Below, piece by piece: positions 8,620 through 16,266 of a DNA stretch of 64,000 bases. Positions within the stretch are counted from its first letter, which is position 1. Every line of letters begins with the position of its first letter. The notes under the pieces were generated by a model, which was not told where the DNA came from, ran no database searches, and saw nothing but the letters and a program-made list of their open reading frames with translations. Position numbers and translations under genes: made by a program. The stretch spans positions 24,168 to 88,167 of the forward strand of contig UQHW01000006.1 of the NCBI GenBank assembly GCA_900540935.1, given 5' to 3'. This DNA is from an uncultured Collinsella sp. (GTDB lineage Bacteria; Actinomycetota; Coriobacteriia; Coriobacteriales; Coriobacteriaceae).

Positions 8620-8657
8620 TTGACGGTTCGTCAATACTATTTTTGACACAATGTCAA
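8620..8657. promoter_or_regulatory. paired TTGAC-N5-GTCAA palindromes, probable TetR operators
   Basis: TTGACGGTTCGTCAA (8620-8634) and TTGACACAATGTCAA (8643-8657) are both perfect 6-bp-arm palindromes with a 3-bp centre, and their centres are 23 bp apart. They sit between tetR (start 8561, leftward) and the oxidoreductase (start 8750, rightward). Confidence 0.7.
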
Positions 8658-8749
8658 CAATGGCGGGTGAACGGCATGGGGGCATGCCCGGCCTGCAAAA
8701 AAGAGGGGCGCCGCGGTCCCGCCGGGCTGTGGCAAGAGAAGGGACAACC

Positions 8750-11527
8750 ATGATTCTCAACGGACCGGGGATTAGCTACACCGAGCCCGACATCGGTTCG
8801 GAGTTCGTGGCGCCGCTGCCGGAGCATCCGCGCGAGGCCATCGTCAAGCTGTGCGAGCACTGCACCAACCGTCTGCTGCATCGCGATGAGCTGCTGGGCT
8901 ACGAGTACTGGTCGTTTGCCGAGGCCGCGACTGACGAGCAGGCCGAAGTGCTCTGCAAGATGAAGATGCGCCGTCCCTATACGCTGCCCGAGATGGTCAA
9001 GCTCACCGGCATGCCCGAAGCCGATATCGAGAAGATGCTCGACGACATGAGCTACACGGGTCTGCTCGAGTACAACTGGGAAAACCCCGAGCGCGCCAAG
9101 CAGTGGGTGCTGCCCATGCTGGTGCCGGGTTCCGCCGAGTTCCTCAACATGCGCGTGAGCCAGCTCGAGGAGCACCCGGTCTATGCCAAGTTCTTTGAGC
9201 AGGCGTCCAAGGGACCGCTGTCCAAGGCCACGCCGATGGTGCCGCCCGGAGGCGCCGGCATCGGCATGCACGTCATTCCGGTCGAGAAGGCCATCGACGC
9301 CGCGAGCACCTCGGTGCCGATCGAGCATATCGAGCACTGGCTCGACAAATACGAGGGTAAGTATGCCGCCAGCACCTGCAGCTGCCGCGCGAGCCGTCGC
9401 GTGATGGGTGAGGGCTGCGCCGACGACCCGGCCGATTGGTGCATCGCCGTGGGCGATATGGCCGACTACGTGGTCGAGACCGACCGCGGCCACTATGTGA
9501 CGCGCGACGAGGTCTACGACATCTTGCGCCAGGCCGAGGACAACGGCTTTGTGCACCAGATCACCAATATCGACGGCGAGAACAAGATCTTCGCCATCTG
9601 CAACTGCAACGTCAACGTGTGCTATGCCCTGCGCACCTCCCAGCTGTTCAACACGCCCAACCTGTCGCGCTCGGCCTATGTCGCCAAGGTCGAGAAGGAC
9701 AAGTGCGTGGCCTGCGGTCGCTGCGTAGAGGTGTGCCCGGCCGGCGCCGCCAAACTGGGTCAGAAGCTCTGCAGCAAAAAGGCCGGCGGACAGGTGCCCG
9801 AGTATCCGCGCCAGGAGCTGCCCGACGCCACCAAGTGGGACCACACCAAGTGGTCGCCCAACTATCGCAACGACAACCGCATCGAGACGTATGAGTCCGG
9901 CACCGCACCCTGCAAGACGGCCTGTCCCGCGCACGTTGCCGTTCAGGGCTACCTTAAGTTTGCTGCCCAGGGTCGCTACGACGAGGCGCTGGCGCTCATC
10001 AAGCGCGAGAACCCGCTGCCCGCCATCTGCGGCCGCGTGTGCAATCGCCGCTGCGAGGATGCCTGCACCCGTGGCCGCGTGGACGCCGCCGTGGCCATCG
10101 ACGAGATCAAGAAGTTCATCGCCCAGCGCGATCTTGATGCCGCGACTCGCTATGTCCCGCCCGTGGTGACGCCGACGCGTGCTGGCGGCTTCGATCAGAA
10201 GATCGCCATCATCGGTGCCGGCCCGGCCGGTCTGTCCTGTGCCTTCTATCTGGCCGAGAAGGGCTACAAGCCCGTCGTGTTCGAGAAGAACGAGCGCCCG
10301 GGCGGCATGCTCACCTATGGCATTCCCAGCTTTAAGCTGGAGAAGGACGTTATCGAGGCAGAGGTCGAGATCATTCGCCTGATGGGTGCCGAGTTCCGCT
10401 ATGGCGTGGAGGTCGGTCGCGATGTGACGCTTGACGAGCTGCGCGAACAGGGTTTTAAGGCCTTCTACGTGGCCATTGGCTGCCAGGGCGGTCGCCTCGC
10501 CGGTATTCCGGGCGAGGACGCCGAGGACGTGACCGTGGCCGTCGACTTCTTGCGCGAGGTCAACAGCGGCAAGATTGACGCGCTGCCCGGCCGCACCATC
10601 GTGGTGGGTGGCGGCAACGTGGCTATCGATGTCGCGCGCAACGCCTGCCGCCTGGGCTCCGAGCACGTTGAGATGTTCTGCCTGGAGAGCGAGGCCCAGA
10701 TGCCCGCCAGCGAGGAAGAGCGTCGCGAGGCCATCGAGGACGGCGCGCACATCAGCTGCGGTTGGGGCCCCAAGGAAGTTCACCTGGCCGAGGCCGGTCG
10801 TGTGTGCGGTATCACCTTCAAGCGCTGCACGCGTGTCTTTGACGACGAGGGCCGGTTTGCGCCCGAGTACGACGAGAACGATCTGCGCCGTGTCGATGCC
10901 GACCGTGTCGTCATGTCGATTGGCCAGTCCATTGTGTGGGGCGATCTGCTGGCAGGCTCCAAGGTGGAGCTTGGCCGCGGTCAGGGCGCCCTTGCCGATC
11001 CTCAGACCTATCAGACCGCCGAGCCCGACATCTTTGTGGGCGGAGACGTCTACACCGGTCCGAGCTTTGCCATCGACGCCATCGCTGCCGGTCACGAGGC
11101 CGCCGTGTCCATCCACCGCTTTGTGCAGCCGGGCTCCACGCTCACCATCGGCCGCAACCAGCGCCGCTACACCGCGCTCGACCGCGACGACGTTGTGCTC
11201 GAGGGCTACGACAACGCGAGCCGCGAGGTTGCCCACGTTGACCGCGAGCGCGAGAAGGCCGCGCCGTTTAGCGAGTACGTCGAGACCTTTACCGAAGAGC
11301 AGGTGCGCGCCGAGACCGCCCGTTGCCTGGGCTGCGGTGCCTCGATCGTCGACCCCAACAAGTGCATCGGCTGCGGCCTGTGCACCACCAAGTGCGCGTT
11401 CGACGCCATCCATCTGGATCGCGACCGCCCCGATTGCTCAACGATGGTCAAATACGAGCAAAAGCTCCCAAGCCTCGGCAAGTATGCTTTGAAGCGTGCC
11501 ATCAAGATTAAGTTCGGTCGCAAGTAA
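8750..11527 (+). CDS. multidomain iron-sulfur/FAD NAD(P)-dependent oxidoreductase (GltD-like core)
   Basis: A 925-residue fused redox protein. Residues 1-300 carry an early CEHC pair and further cysteines (CSCRASRR, CNCNVNVC) in a region I cannot name. A 4Fe-4S ferredoxin site CVACGRCVEVCPAG is near residue 319. A GltD-type cysteine-rich domain (CKTACPAHV, CGRVCNRRCEDAC) comes next, then a FAD site GAGPAG near 488 and a second Rossmann site VVGGGNVA near 620. A last ferredoxin domain (CLGCGAS, CIGCGLCTTKC) is near 860-885. The architecture suggests transfer of electrons between NAD(P)H and an iron-sulfur partner. ATG at 8750 follows AGAAGGGAC, while an earlier in-frame ATG overlaps the operator. 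The substrate is unknown. Confidence 0.85.
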   Translation: MILNGPGISYTEPDIGSEFVAPLPEHPREAIVKLCEHCTNRLLHRDELLGYEYWSFAEAATDEQAEVLCKMKMRRPYTLPEMVKLTGMPEADIEKMLDDMSYTGLLEYNWENPERAKQWVLPMLVPGSAEFLNMRVSQLEEHPVYAKFFEQASKGPLSKATPMVPPGGAGIGMHVIPVEKAIDAASTSVPIEHIEHWLDKYEGKYAASTCSCRASRRVMGEGCADDPADWCIAVGDMADYVVETDRGHYVTRDEVYDILRQAEDNGFVHQITNIDGENKIFAICNCNVNVCYALRTSQLFNTPNLSRSAYVAKVEKDKCVACGRCVEVCPAGAAKLGQKLCSKKAGGQVPEYPRQELPDATKWDHTKWSPNYRNDNRIETYESGTAPCKTACPAHVAVQGYLKFAAQGRYDEALALIKRENPLPAICGRVCNRRCEDACTRGRVDAAVAIDEIKKFIAQRDLDAATRYVPPVVTPTRAGGFDQKIAIIGAGPAGLSCAFYLAEKGYKPVVFEKNERPGGMLTYGIPSFKLEKDVIEAEVEIIRLMGAEFRYGVEVGRDVTLDELREQGFKAFYVAIGCQGGRLAGIPGEDAEDVTVAVDFLREVNSGKIDALPGRTIVVGGGNVAIDVARNACRLGSEHVEMFCLESEAQMPASEEERREAIEDGAHISCGWGPKEVHLAEAGRVCGITFKRCTRVFDDEGRFAPEYDENDLRRVDADRVVMSIGQSIVWGDLLAGSKVELGRGQGALADPQTYQTAEPDIFVGGDVYTGPSFAIDAIAAGHEAAVSIHRFVQPGSTLTIGRNQRRYTALDRDDVVLEGYDNASREVAHVDREREKAAPFSEYVETFTEEQVRAETARCLGCGASIVDPNKCIGCGLCTTKCAFDAIHLDRDRPDCSTMVKYEQKLPSLGKYALKRAIKIKFGRK

Positions 11528-11534
11528 TGAGGTT

Positions 11535-11556
11535 CCGCCGTTCGAACGAACGGCGG
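11535..11556 (+). other. GC hairpin after the oxidoreductase gene
   Basis: CCGCCGTTCG-AA-CGAACGGCGG forms a perfect 10-bp stem 8 bp after the stop codon. No T tract follows, so it could be an mRNA stabiliser or weak terminator. The rest of the 197-bp gap before hypA shows nothing else. Confidence 0.5.
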
Positions 11557-11724
11557 CACTGCCGACGCTGCGCGGCGCCCAAGCACCCCATCTTGCCCCT
11601 CAACTTCGGCGCCGCGGGCAAAAGCCCAGCGGACGCCTTGTTTCGGGGCAACCTGGGGCACCTGGATCGCCGCTCGCTGACGTTTGGCTGACATCGCATC
11701 AACCGTTGTTGAAAGGTTTCTACC

Positions 11725-12153
11725 TTGCATGAATTGGGAATCGTTTACCACATCATTCGCGATGTCGAGAATGTGGCGCGCGCTCATGGCGTGCGTCGCG
11801 TTTCGAGCGTGACGTTGCTACTGGGCGAGGTCTCGGGCGTCGTTCCCGACTTGCTGCTCGACGCTTGGCGCTGGGCAGCAGATAAAAAGCCTATCACCGA
11901 GGGCGCGGAGCTTATCGTGGAGCCCGTCGAGGCCGTGACACATTGCGAGGCGTGCGGCTGCGACTACGCGACGGTCGAGCACGGCAAGACCTGTCCCCAG
12001 TGCGGTAGCGGCGAGACCTATTTGCTGCAGGGTCAAGAGGTAATGATCAAACAGATCGAGACCCCCGACGAGGACCCGGCAGACGCTGCTCCTGACGGCC
12101 TCTCCGACGCCCCCGATGCCGTCGACGCCGCCAACCCTCTCCATATCGCCTAA
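11725..12153 (+). CDS. hypA: hydrogenase maturation nickel chaperone HypA/HybF
   Basis: HypA delivers nickel to [NiFe] hydrogenase precursors together with HypB. The protein has the invariant N-terminal Met-His-Glu, which requires the TTG at 11725 as start codon, with GAAAGG upstream. The zinc knuckle is CEAC...CPQC near residues 73-95. The length is 142 residues against about 115 usual; the surplus is an acidic Asp/Ala/Pro tail after residue 115. No other hyp or hydrogenase genes are in the window, so its partners must lie elsewhere. It follows the redox protein by 197 bp and may be cotranscribed. Confidence 0.93.
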   Translation: MHELGIVYHIIRDVENVARAHGVRRVSSVTLLLGEVSGVVPDLLLDAWRWAADKKPITEGAELIVEPVEAVTHCEACGCDYATVEHGKTCPQCGSGETYLLQGQEVMIKQIETPDEDPADAAPDGLSDAPDAVDAANPLHIA

Positions 12154-12490
12154 CATCCAATGACTACATGGGCTAGAGTTCTAAACATATTTGCTTCGGT
12201 TAGTCAAGTCATGTCTGTTTAAACAAAATGGCGGCACGCAAACGCATCGGGATCCACCTAAAAGAGGTCTTAACGAACAGTGCACCTTTATATGTCTTTG
12301 AAAGCAATCAGCAAATCACGTTTTAGCAGGCAATAAGCTGTAAACCGGCAACGTAATCAATTTGTAACAAACTTAGACATTTAAACAAATAATCCAACCT
12401 TTTGCGAATTTAGCTATAATTCCACAATCCAAACAGGTATACTCCTTTCATGTCGTGTAGGAAATACGTAGACAAAAAGGAGGTTACGTG
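12154..12490. promoter_or_regulatory. AT-rich promoter/leader region of the mannose-type PTS operon
   Basis: No gene is seen. A TATAAT hexamer is at 12415-12420, with the start codon 70 bp further on. TTTAAACAAA occurs at 12218-12227 and again at 12380-12389; the first copy is part of the palindrome TGTTTAAACA (12216-12225). These may be sites for a regulator, unproven. Confidence 0.4.
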
Positions 12491-13480
12491 ATGGTAAGTA
12501 TTGTTCTTGCTAGCCACGGGGACTTGGCAGCTGGAATCAAGCAGACGGGCTCGATGGTCTTTGGCGATCAGCCGTCTGTTGCCGTGGTCTCGCTCGAGCC
12601 GAGCATGGGCCCCGACGATTTCCGTGCCAAGGTCGAGGAAGCAGTCGCTTCCTTCGAGGACCAGGAGCAGGTGCTCTTCCTCGTTGATCTGTGGGGCGGC
12701 ACGCCGTTCAACCAGATCAGCGGGCTCATCGAGGGCCACGATTCCTGGGCTATCGTCACCGGTGTCAACCTGCCTATGCTCATCGAGGCATATTCGCAGC
12801 GCTTTGACGCAAAGAACACTGCACATGCGATCGCAAAACATCTCGTGACTGAGGCTAAGGCTGGCGTGCGCGTCAAGCCCGAGTCTCTGGAGCCCGAGGA
12901 GAAGAAGCCGGCTGCGGCCGCCGCTGCTCCTGCAGGCGCCATCCCTCCGGGAACGGTTATCGGCGACGGGCACATCAAGATCGCCCACGTCCGTATCGAC
13001 ACCCGTCTGCTTCATGGCCAGGTGGCAACCACGTGGACCAAGCAGATCAACCCCAACCGCATCATCGTGGTTTCCGACGGCGTTGCTCACGACGAGCTCC
13101 GCAAGACCATGATCGAGCAGGCTGCCCCTCCGGGAGTCCATGCCAACGTCGTGCCCATCAAGAAGATGGCCGAGGTCGTCAAGGACACGCGCTTTGGTGA
13201 CACCAAGGCCATGCTGCTCTTCGAGAACCCGCAGGATCTGCTCAAGGCCATCGAGGCCGGCGTCGACATCAAGGAAGTCAACATCGGTTCCATGGCTCAC
13301 TCCAAGGGCAAGGTCGTCGTCACCAACGCCGTCGCTATGGGCGATGACGACGTCAAGACTCTCGAGGCCCTCAAGGCCAAGGGCGTCAAGTTCGAGGTCC
13401 GCAAGGTTCCTTCGGATTCCTCCGAGGATCTCGACGCCATGTTGAAGAAAGCTAAGGCCGAACTGGCCGCTCAAGCATAG
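12491..13480 (+). CDS. manX: mannose-family PTS EIIAB component
   Basis: A 329-residue fusion of cytoplasmic IIA and IIB domains that passes phosphate from HPr to the incoming hexose. The IIA domain (residues 1-135) has the phosphorylated His in LASHGDLA. An Ala/Pro hinge of about residues 140-155 leads to IIB, whose His lies in DTRLLHGQV. ATG at 12491, seven bases after AAAGGAGG, is preferred to the adjacent GTG at 12488. It heads an operon with IIC 18 bp downstream and IID after that. The substrate could be mannose, glucose, fructose or glucosamine, since family members overlap. Confidence 0.95.
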   Translation: MVSIVLASHGDLAAGIKQTGSMVFGDQPSVAVVSLEPSMGPDDFRAKVEEAVASFEDQEQVLFLVDLWGGTPFNQISGLIEGHDSWAIVTGVNLPMLIEAYSQRFDAKNTAHAIAKHLVTEAKAGVRVKPESLEPEEKKPAAAAAAPAGAIPPGTVIGDGHIKIAHVRIDTRLLHGQVATTWTKQINPNRIIVVSDGVAHDELRKTMIEQAAPPGVHANVVPIKKMAEVVKDTRFGDTKAMLLFENPQDLLKAIEAGVDIKEVNIGSMAHSKGKVVVTNAVAMGDDDVKTLEALKAKGVKFEVRKVPSDSSEDLDAMLKKAKAELAAQA

Positions 13481-13498
13481 TAAAGGAGGGTCCGATAC

Positions 13499-14317
13499 AT
13501 GTCTGCAATTACTATTCTGCTTGTTGCGATTGTCGCGTTGCTTGCCGGTATGGAAGGCATCCTGGATGAGTTCCAGTTCCATCAGCCGCTCGTGGCATGC
13601 ACGCTTATCGGTCTCGTAACCGGTCACCTTCAGGAGGGCATCCTCCTGGGCGGTTCGCTCCAGATGATGGCCCTTGGCTGGGCTAACGTCGGCGCCGCTG
13701 TCGCGCCTGACGCCGCTCTGGCCTCGGTCGCTTCTTCGATCATCATGGTGCTCGCCCTCAACGGTGGCGCCACCGATTCGGCCAAGGCCGTTACCGCCGC
13801 CATCGCCGTCGCCGTCCCGCTGTCGGTCGCTGGTCTGTTCCTGACCATGATCTGCCGTACCCTGGCCACCGCTATCGCTCACGCCATGGACGGTTGCGCC
13901 GAGAAGGGCGACTTCTCCGGCATCGAGCGCTGGCAGTACGCTGCCATCCTCATGCAGGGCCTTCGTATCGCCATCCCGGCAGTACTTCTGTGCATCATCC
14001 CGGCTGAGGCTGTTACCAACGCGCTTAACGCTATGCCCGACTGGCTGTCCGGCGGCATGGCTGTCGGCGGCGGCATGGTCGCTTCCGTCGGTTACGCCAT
14101 GGTCATCAACATGATGGCCACCAAGGAGACCTGGCCGTTCTTCATCCTCGGCTTTGTCCTTGCTGCCATCCCTCAGCTCACGCTGATCGCCCTTGGTCTC
14201 ATCGGCATCTCCCTTGCCCTCATCTACCTTGGCCTTAAGGATCTGGCCAAGCAGGGTGGCGGCATGGGCGGCGGCTCCGGTGACCCGCTCGGCGACATTC
14301 TGAACGATTACGAGTAG
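13499..14317 (+). CDS. manY: mannose-family PTS EIIC component
   Basis: A 272-residue membrane permease subunit of the mannose/sorbose PTS class. About seven hydrophobic segments are visible, with the family-typical start ITILLVAIVALLAGMEGILDEF and GLVTGHLQEGILLGGSLQ. With IID it forms the sugar channel, and IIAB phosphorylates the sugar as it enters. AAAGGAGG precedes ATG at 13499. The C-terminus has a Gly-rich stretch (GGGMGGGSG). It lies between IIAB (18-bp gap) and IID (16-bp gap). Confidence 0.95.
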   Translation: MSAITILLVAIVALLAGMEGILDEFQFHQPLVACTLIGLVTGHLQEGILLGGSLQMMALGWANVGAAVAPDAALASVASSIIMVLALNGGATDSAKAVTAAIAVAVPLSVAGLFLTMICRTLATAIAHAMDGCAEKGDFSGIERWQYAAILMQGLRIAIPAVLLCIIPAEAVTNALNAMPDWLSGGMAVGGGMVASVGYAMVINMMATKETWPFFILGFVLAAIPQLTLIALGLIGISLALIYLGLKDLAKQGGGMGGGSGDPLGDILNDYE

Positions 14318-14333
14318 GAGGGGAGTGATACAT

Positions 14334-15254
14334 ATGGCAGAGAACAAGATTCAGCTCACCAAGGCTGACCGCAAGAAGGTTTGCTTCCGTCATCAGTTCC
14401 TTCAGGGCTCGTGGAACTACGAGCGTATGCAGAACGGCGGCTGGTGCTTCGCAATGATCCCTGCGATCAAGAAGCTCTACACCAGCAAGGATGACCAGAT
14501 TGCCGCTCTTAAGCGCCACCTGGAGTTCTATAACACCCACCCCTATGTTTCCGCCCCCGTCATTGGCGTTACCCTCGCTCTCGAGGAGGAGCGCGCCAAC
14601 GGTGCTCCGATTGACGACGTCGCCATTCAGGGCGTCAAGGTCGGTATGATGGGCCCGCTCGCCGGCGTCGGCGACCCCGCCTTCTGGTTCACCCTTCGCC
14701 CGATTCTGGGCGCTCTGGGCGCTTCCCTGGCCCTGTCCGGTAGCATCGCCGGTCCGCTGCTGTTCTTCTTCGCGTGGAACATCATCCGTTACGCCTTCCT
14801 GTGGTACACGCAGGAGTTTGGCTACAAGGTCGGCTCCTCCATCGCCAAGGACCTCTCCGGCGGTCTGATGGGCAAGGTCACCGAGGGTGCATCCATCCTG
14901 GGTATGTTCATCATCGGCGCCCTGGTCGAGCGCTGGGTGTCCATCTCCTTCACCCCGGTCGTCTCCAAGGTCACGCAGTCTGCTGGCGCCTTTATCGACT
15001 GGGCTAACCTGCCCTCCGGTTCTGAGGGTGTCAAGGAAGCACTGACGATGTATAACTCCATCGGTGCTAACGCCCTTGATCAGGTGAAGGTCACCACGCT
15101 TCAGGCCAACCTCGATCAGCTCATCCCCGGCCTTGCCGCCGTGTGCCTGACCCTGCTGGTCTGCAAGCTCCTCAAGAAGAAGGTCAGCCCGATCGTCATC
15201 ATCCTGGCTCTCTTCGCCATCGGCATCATCGGTCGCGTCTGCGGCTTCATGTAA
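14334..15254 (+). CDS. manZ: mannose-family PTS EIID component
   Basis: A 306-residue partner of IIC in the membrane complex. The N-terminal cytoplasmic region has the family pattern RHQFLQGSWNYERMQNGGW, and the PLAGVGDPAFWFTLRP motif near residue 109 is typical of IID. Hydrophobic segments cluster in the middle and at the C-terminal end. ATG at 14334 lies 10 bases after AGGAGGGG; a GTG at 14325 in the same frame is too close to it. A hairpin at 15311 ends the operon before the DUF956 gene. Confidence 0.95.
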   Translation: MAENKIQLTKADRKKVCFRHQFLQGSWNYERMQNGGWCFAMIPAIKKLYTSKDDQIAALKRHLEFYNTHPYVSAPVIGVTLALEEERANGAPIDDVAIQGVKVGMMGPLAGVGDPAFWFTLRPILGALGASLALSGSIAGPLLFFFAWNIIRYAFLWYTQEFGYKVGSSIAKDLSGGLMGKVTEGASILGMFIIGALVERWVSISFTPVVSKVTQSAGAFIDWANLPSGSEGVKEALTMYNSIGANALDQVKVTTLQANLDQLIPGLAAVCLTLLVCKLLKKKVSPIVIILALFAIGIIGRVCGFM

Positions 15255-15310
15255 GCACGTTTCGGCTTAAGACCGAGAATTGCTAGGCAAGGGCTTTTGA
15301 GCCATTGAAA

Positions 15311-15358
15311 CGGACCGCACCCGGTGGGTACACTGGATGCGGTCCGATTATTTTATTT
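15311..15358 (+). terminator. terminator after the PTS IID gene
   Basis: CGGACCGCA (15311-15319) pairs with TGCGGTCCG (15338-15346), followed by ATTATTTTATTT. It separates IID from the DUF956 gene and may allow partial read-through to it. Confidence 0.75.
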
Positions 15359-15374
15359 GGAGGGCGAGGCGCGC

Positions 15375-15773
15375 ATGGCGCAACCTCAGAACAGCACGGT
15401 CGATCTGGCAACGCCGGCAACCTGCCTGATGGGGCTTACCAGCCACGGTAACGTGATGGTGGGCAATAAGGCGTTCGAGTATTACAACGAGCGCAATCCC
15501 GAGGATTATATTCAAATCCCGTGGGACGAGGTCGACTATATTGCCGCCGAGGTCTTGCGCGGCACCAAGAAGATTACGCGTTTTGCTATCTTCACCAAGG
15601 ACAATGGTCACTTTACGTTTTCGACGCGCGACGACAAAGAGACGCTTCGTGCGGTCCGCAAGTACGTTGACGAGGATAAGCTCGTGCGTTCGCCTGATTT
15701 TATCGATGTGACGGCCAAGGGCGCCAAGAGCATCCCCTCCGTTATCAAAAACCTCTTCCACAAAGGCAACTAG
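15375..15773 (+). CDS. manO: DUF956 family protein (ManO-like)
   Basis: A 132-residue soluble protein of the DUF956 family, which in Gram-positive bacteria is found next to mannose PTS operons and is thought to modulate them. Recognisable stretches are GLTSHGNVMVGNKAFEYYN, IQIPWDEVDYIAAEV and RFAIFTKDNGHFTFS. ATG at 15375 is chosen because GGAGGGCGAGG precedes it; the longer frame upstream runs through the terminator hairpin. Its place right after manXYZ supports the assignment. The biochemical role is not established. Confidence 0.85.
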   Translation: MAQPQNSTVDLATPATCLMGLTSHGNVMVGNKAFEYYNERNPEDYIQIPWDEVDYIAAEVLRGTKKITRFAIFTKDNGHFTFSTRDDKETLRAVRKYVDEDKLVRSPDFIDVTAKGAKSIPSVIKNLFHKGN

Positions 15774-15781
15774 CTCTTCAC

Positions 15782-15850
15782 AAGTTGCGGTGAAATAGTT
15801 CCTAAATACGGCTTTAGATGCTTCAGACAGGAACTATTCCACCGCAACTT
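15782..15850. repeat. palindrome of the AGTTGCGGTGAAATAG family
   Basis: Arms at 15782-15803 and 15829-15850 match at 21 of 22 positions and start AAGTTGCGGTGAAATAG. The outer 15 bp are the same as in the palindrome at 3392-3458 while the inner arms differ. It lies 8 bp after a stop codon. Confidence 0.85.
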
Positions 15851-15908
15851 CGAAGTCTAGTCATGCGACGTATTGCGATGCAGTAAATCTGCTACACTAG
15901 TACAACAT

Positions 15909-15984
15909 GCCTCCGTAGCTCAGGGGATAGAGCACCGCTCTCCTAAAGCGGGTGTCGACGGTTCGAATCCGCCCGGGGGCACCA
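15909..15984 (+). tRNA. tRNA-Arg (anticodon CCT)
   Basis: A 76-nt cloverleaf with acceptor GCCTCCG pairing with CGGGGGC and an encoded ACCA end. The D-arm is AGCTCAGGGGATAGAGC, the anticodon stem CCGCT/AGCGG encloses the loop CTCCTAA (anticodon CCT), and the T-loop is GTTCGAATCC. It reads AGG codons. Partial copies of its 3' half lie just downstream. Confidence 0.96.
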
Positions 15985-16039
15985 GAAGATTATGACGGCG
16001 TCGCGAGAGCGGCGCCGTTTCTGGTTTGTGGGAGCTGCC

Positions 16040-16117
16040 GGCGGATTCGAACCGTCGACACCCGCGTCACTCATTTCCCCGCGGGGGGAGTTTTCGAATC
16101 CGCCCGGGGGCACCAGA
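16040..16117. repeat. partial duplications of the tRNA-Arg 3' half
   Basis: 16040-16065 is an exact 26-bp inverted copy of tRNA positions 15948-15973. 16093-16117 is an exact 25-bp direct copy of 15962-15986, covering the T-arm, acceptor 3' strand, CCA and two flanking bases. The direct copies are 131 bp apart. This is the pattern left by tRNA-targeted integration or an old recombination event. No integrase is nearby. Confidence 0.85.
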
Positions 16118-16128
16118 GGAATATCGAG

Positions 16129-16151
16129 CCCGGTACCGCTACGGTGCCGGG
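16129..16151 (+). terminator. hairpin downstream of tRNA-Arg
   Basis: CCCGGTACCG-CTA-CGGTGCCGGG, one G-T pair, followed by TTCTTCT. It could end tRNA transcription. Confidence 0.5.
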
Positions 16152-16175
16152 TTCTTCTGGTTCAATGCCATGTCA

Positions 16176-16213
16176 AAAACGAAGCGCCCGCTTGCTGGGG
16201 GAGCAAGCGGGCG
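16176..16213 (-). terminator. terminator of the PASTA kinase operon
   Basis: GCGCCCGCTTGCT pairs with AGCAAGCGGGCGC around a GGGGG-type loop. On the minus strand the stem is followed by TTCGTTTTT, 50 bp after the kinase stop codon. Confidence 0.8.
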
Positions 16214-16266
16214 CCTGTGAGCGAATATGTTTGCGGCGAAAGCCGCGATGAGCGGTGGGGTGGCGA

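Noticed and set aside
8654..11413. Long minus-strand open frame opposite the FAD oxidoreductase
   Set aside because: Antisense shadow of a gene with clear iron-sulfur and FAD motifs.
12410..14347. Minus-strand open frame opposite the mannose PTS genes
   Set aside because: Composition is His/Asp/Gly-rich and the plus-strand PTS domains are unambiguous.
16040..16117. Second tRNA gene
   Set aside because: Only 3'-half fragments are present and one is inverted; no acceptor or D-arm partner exists.
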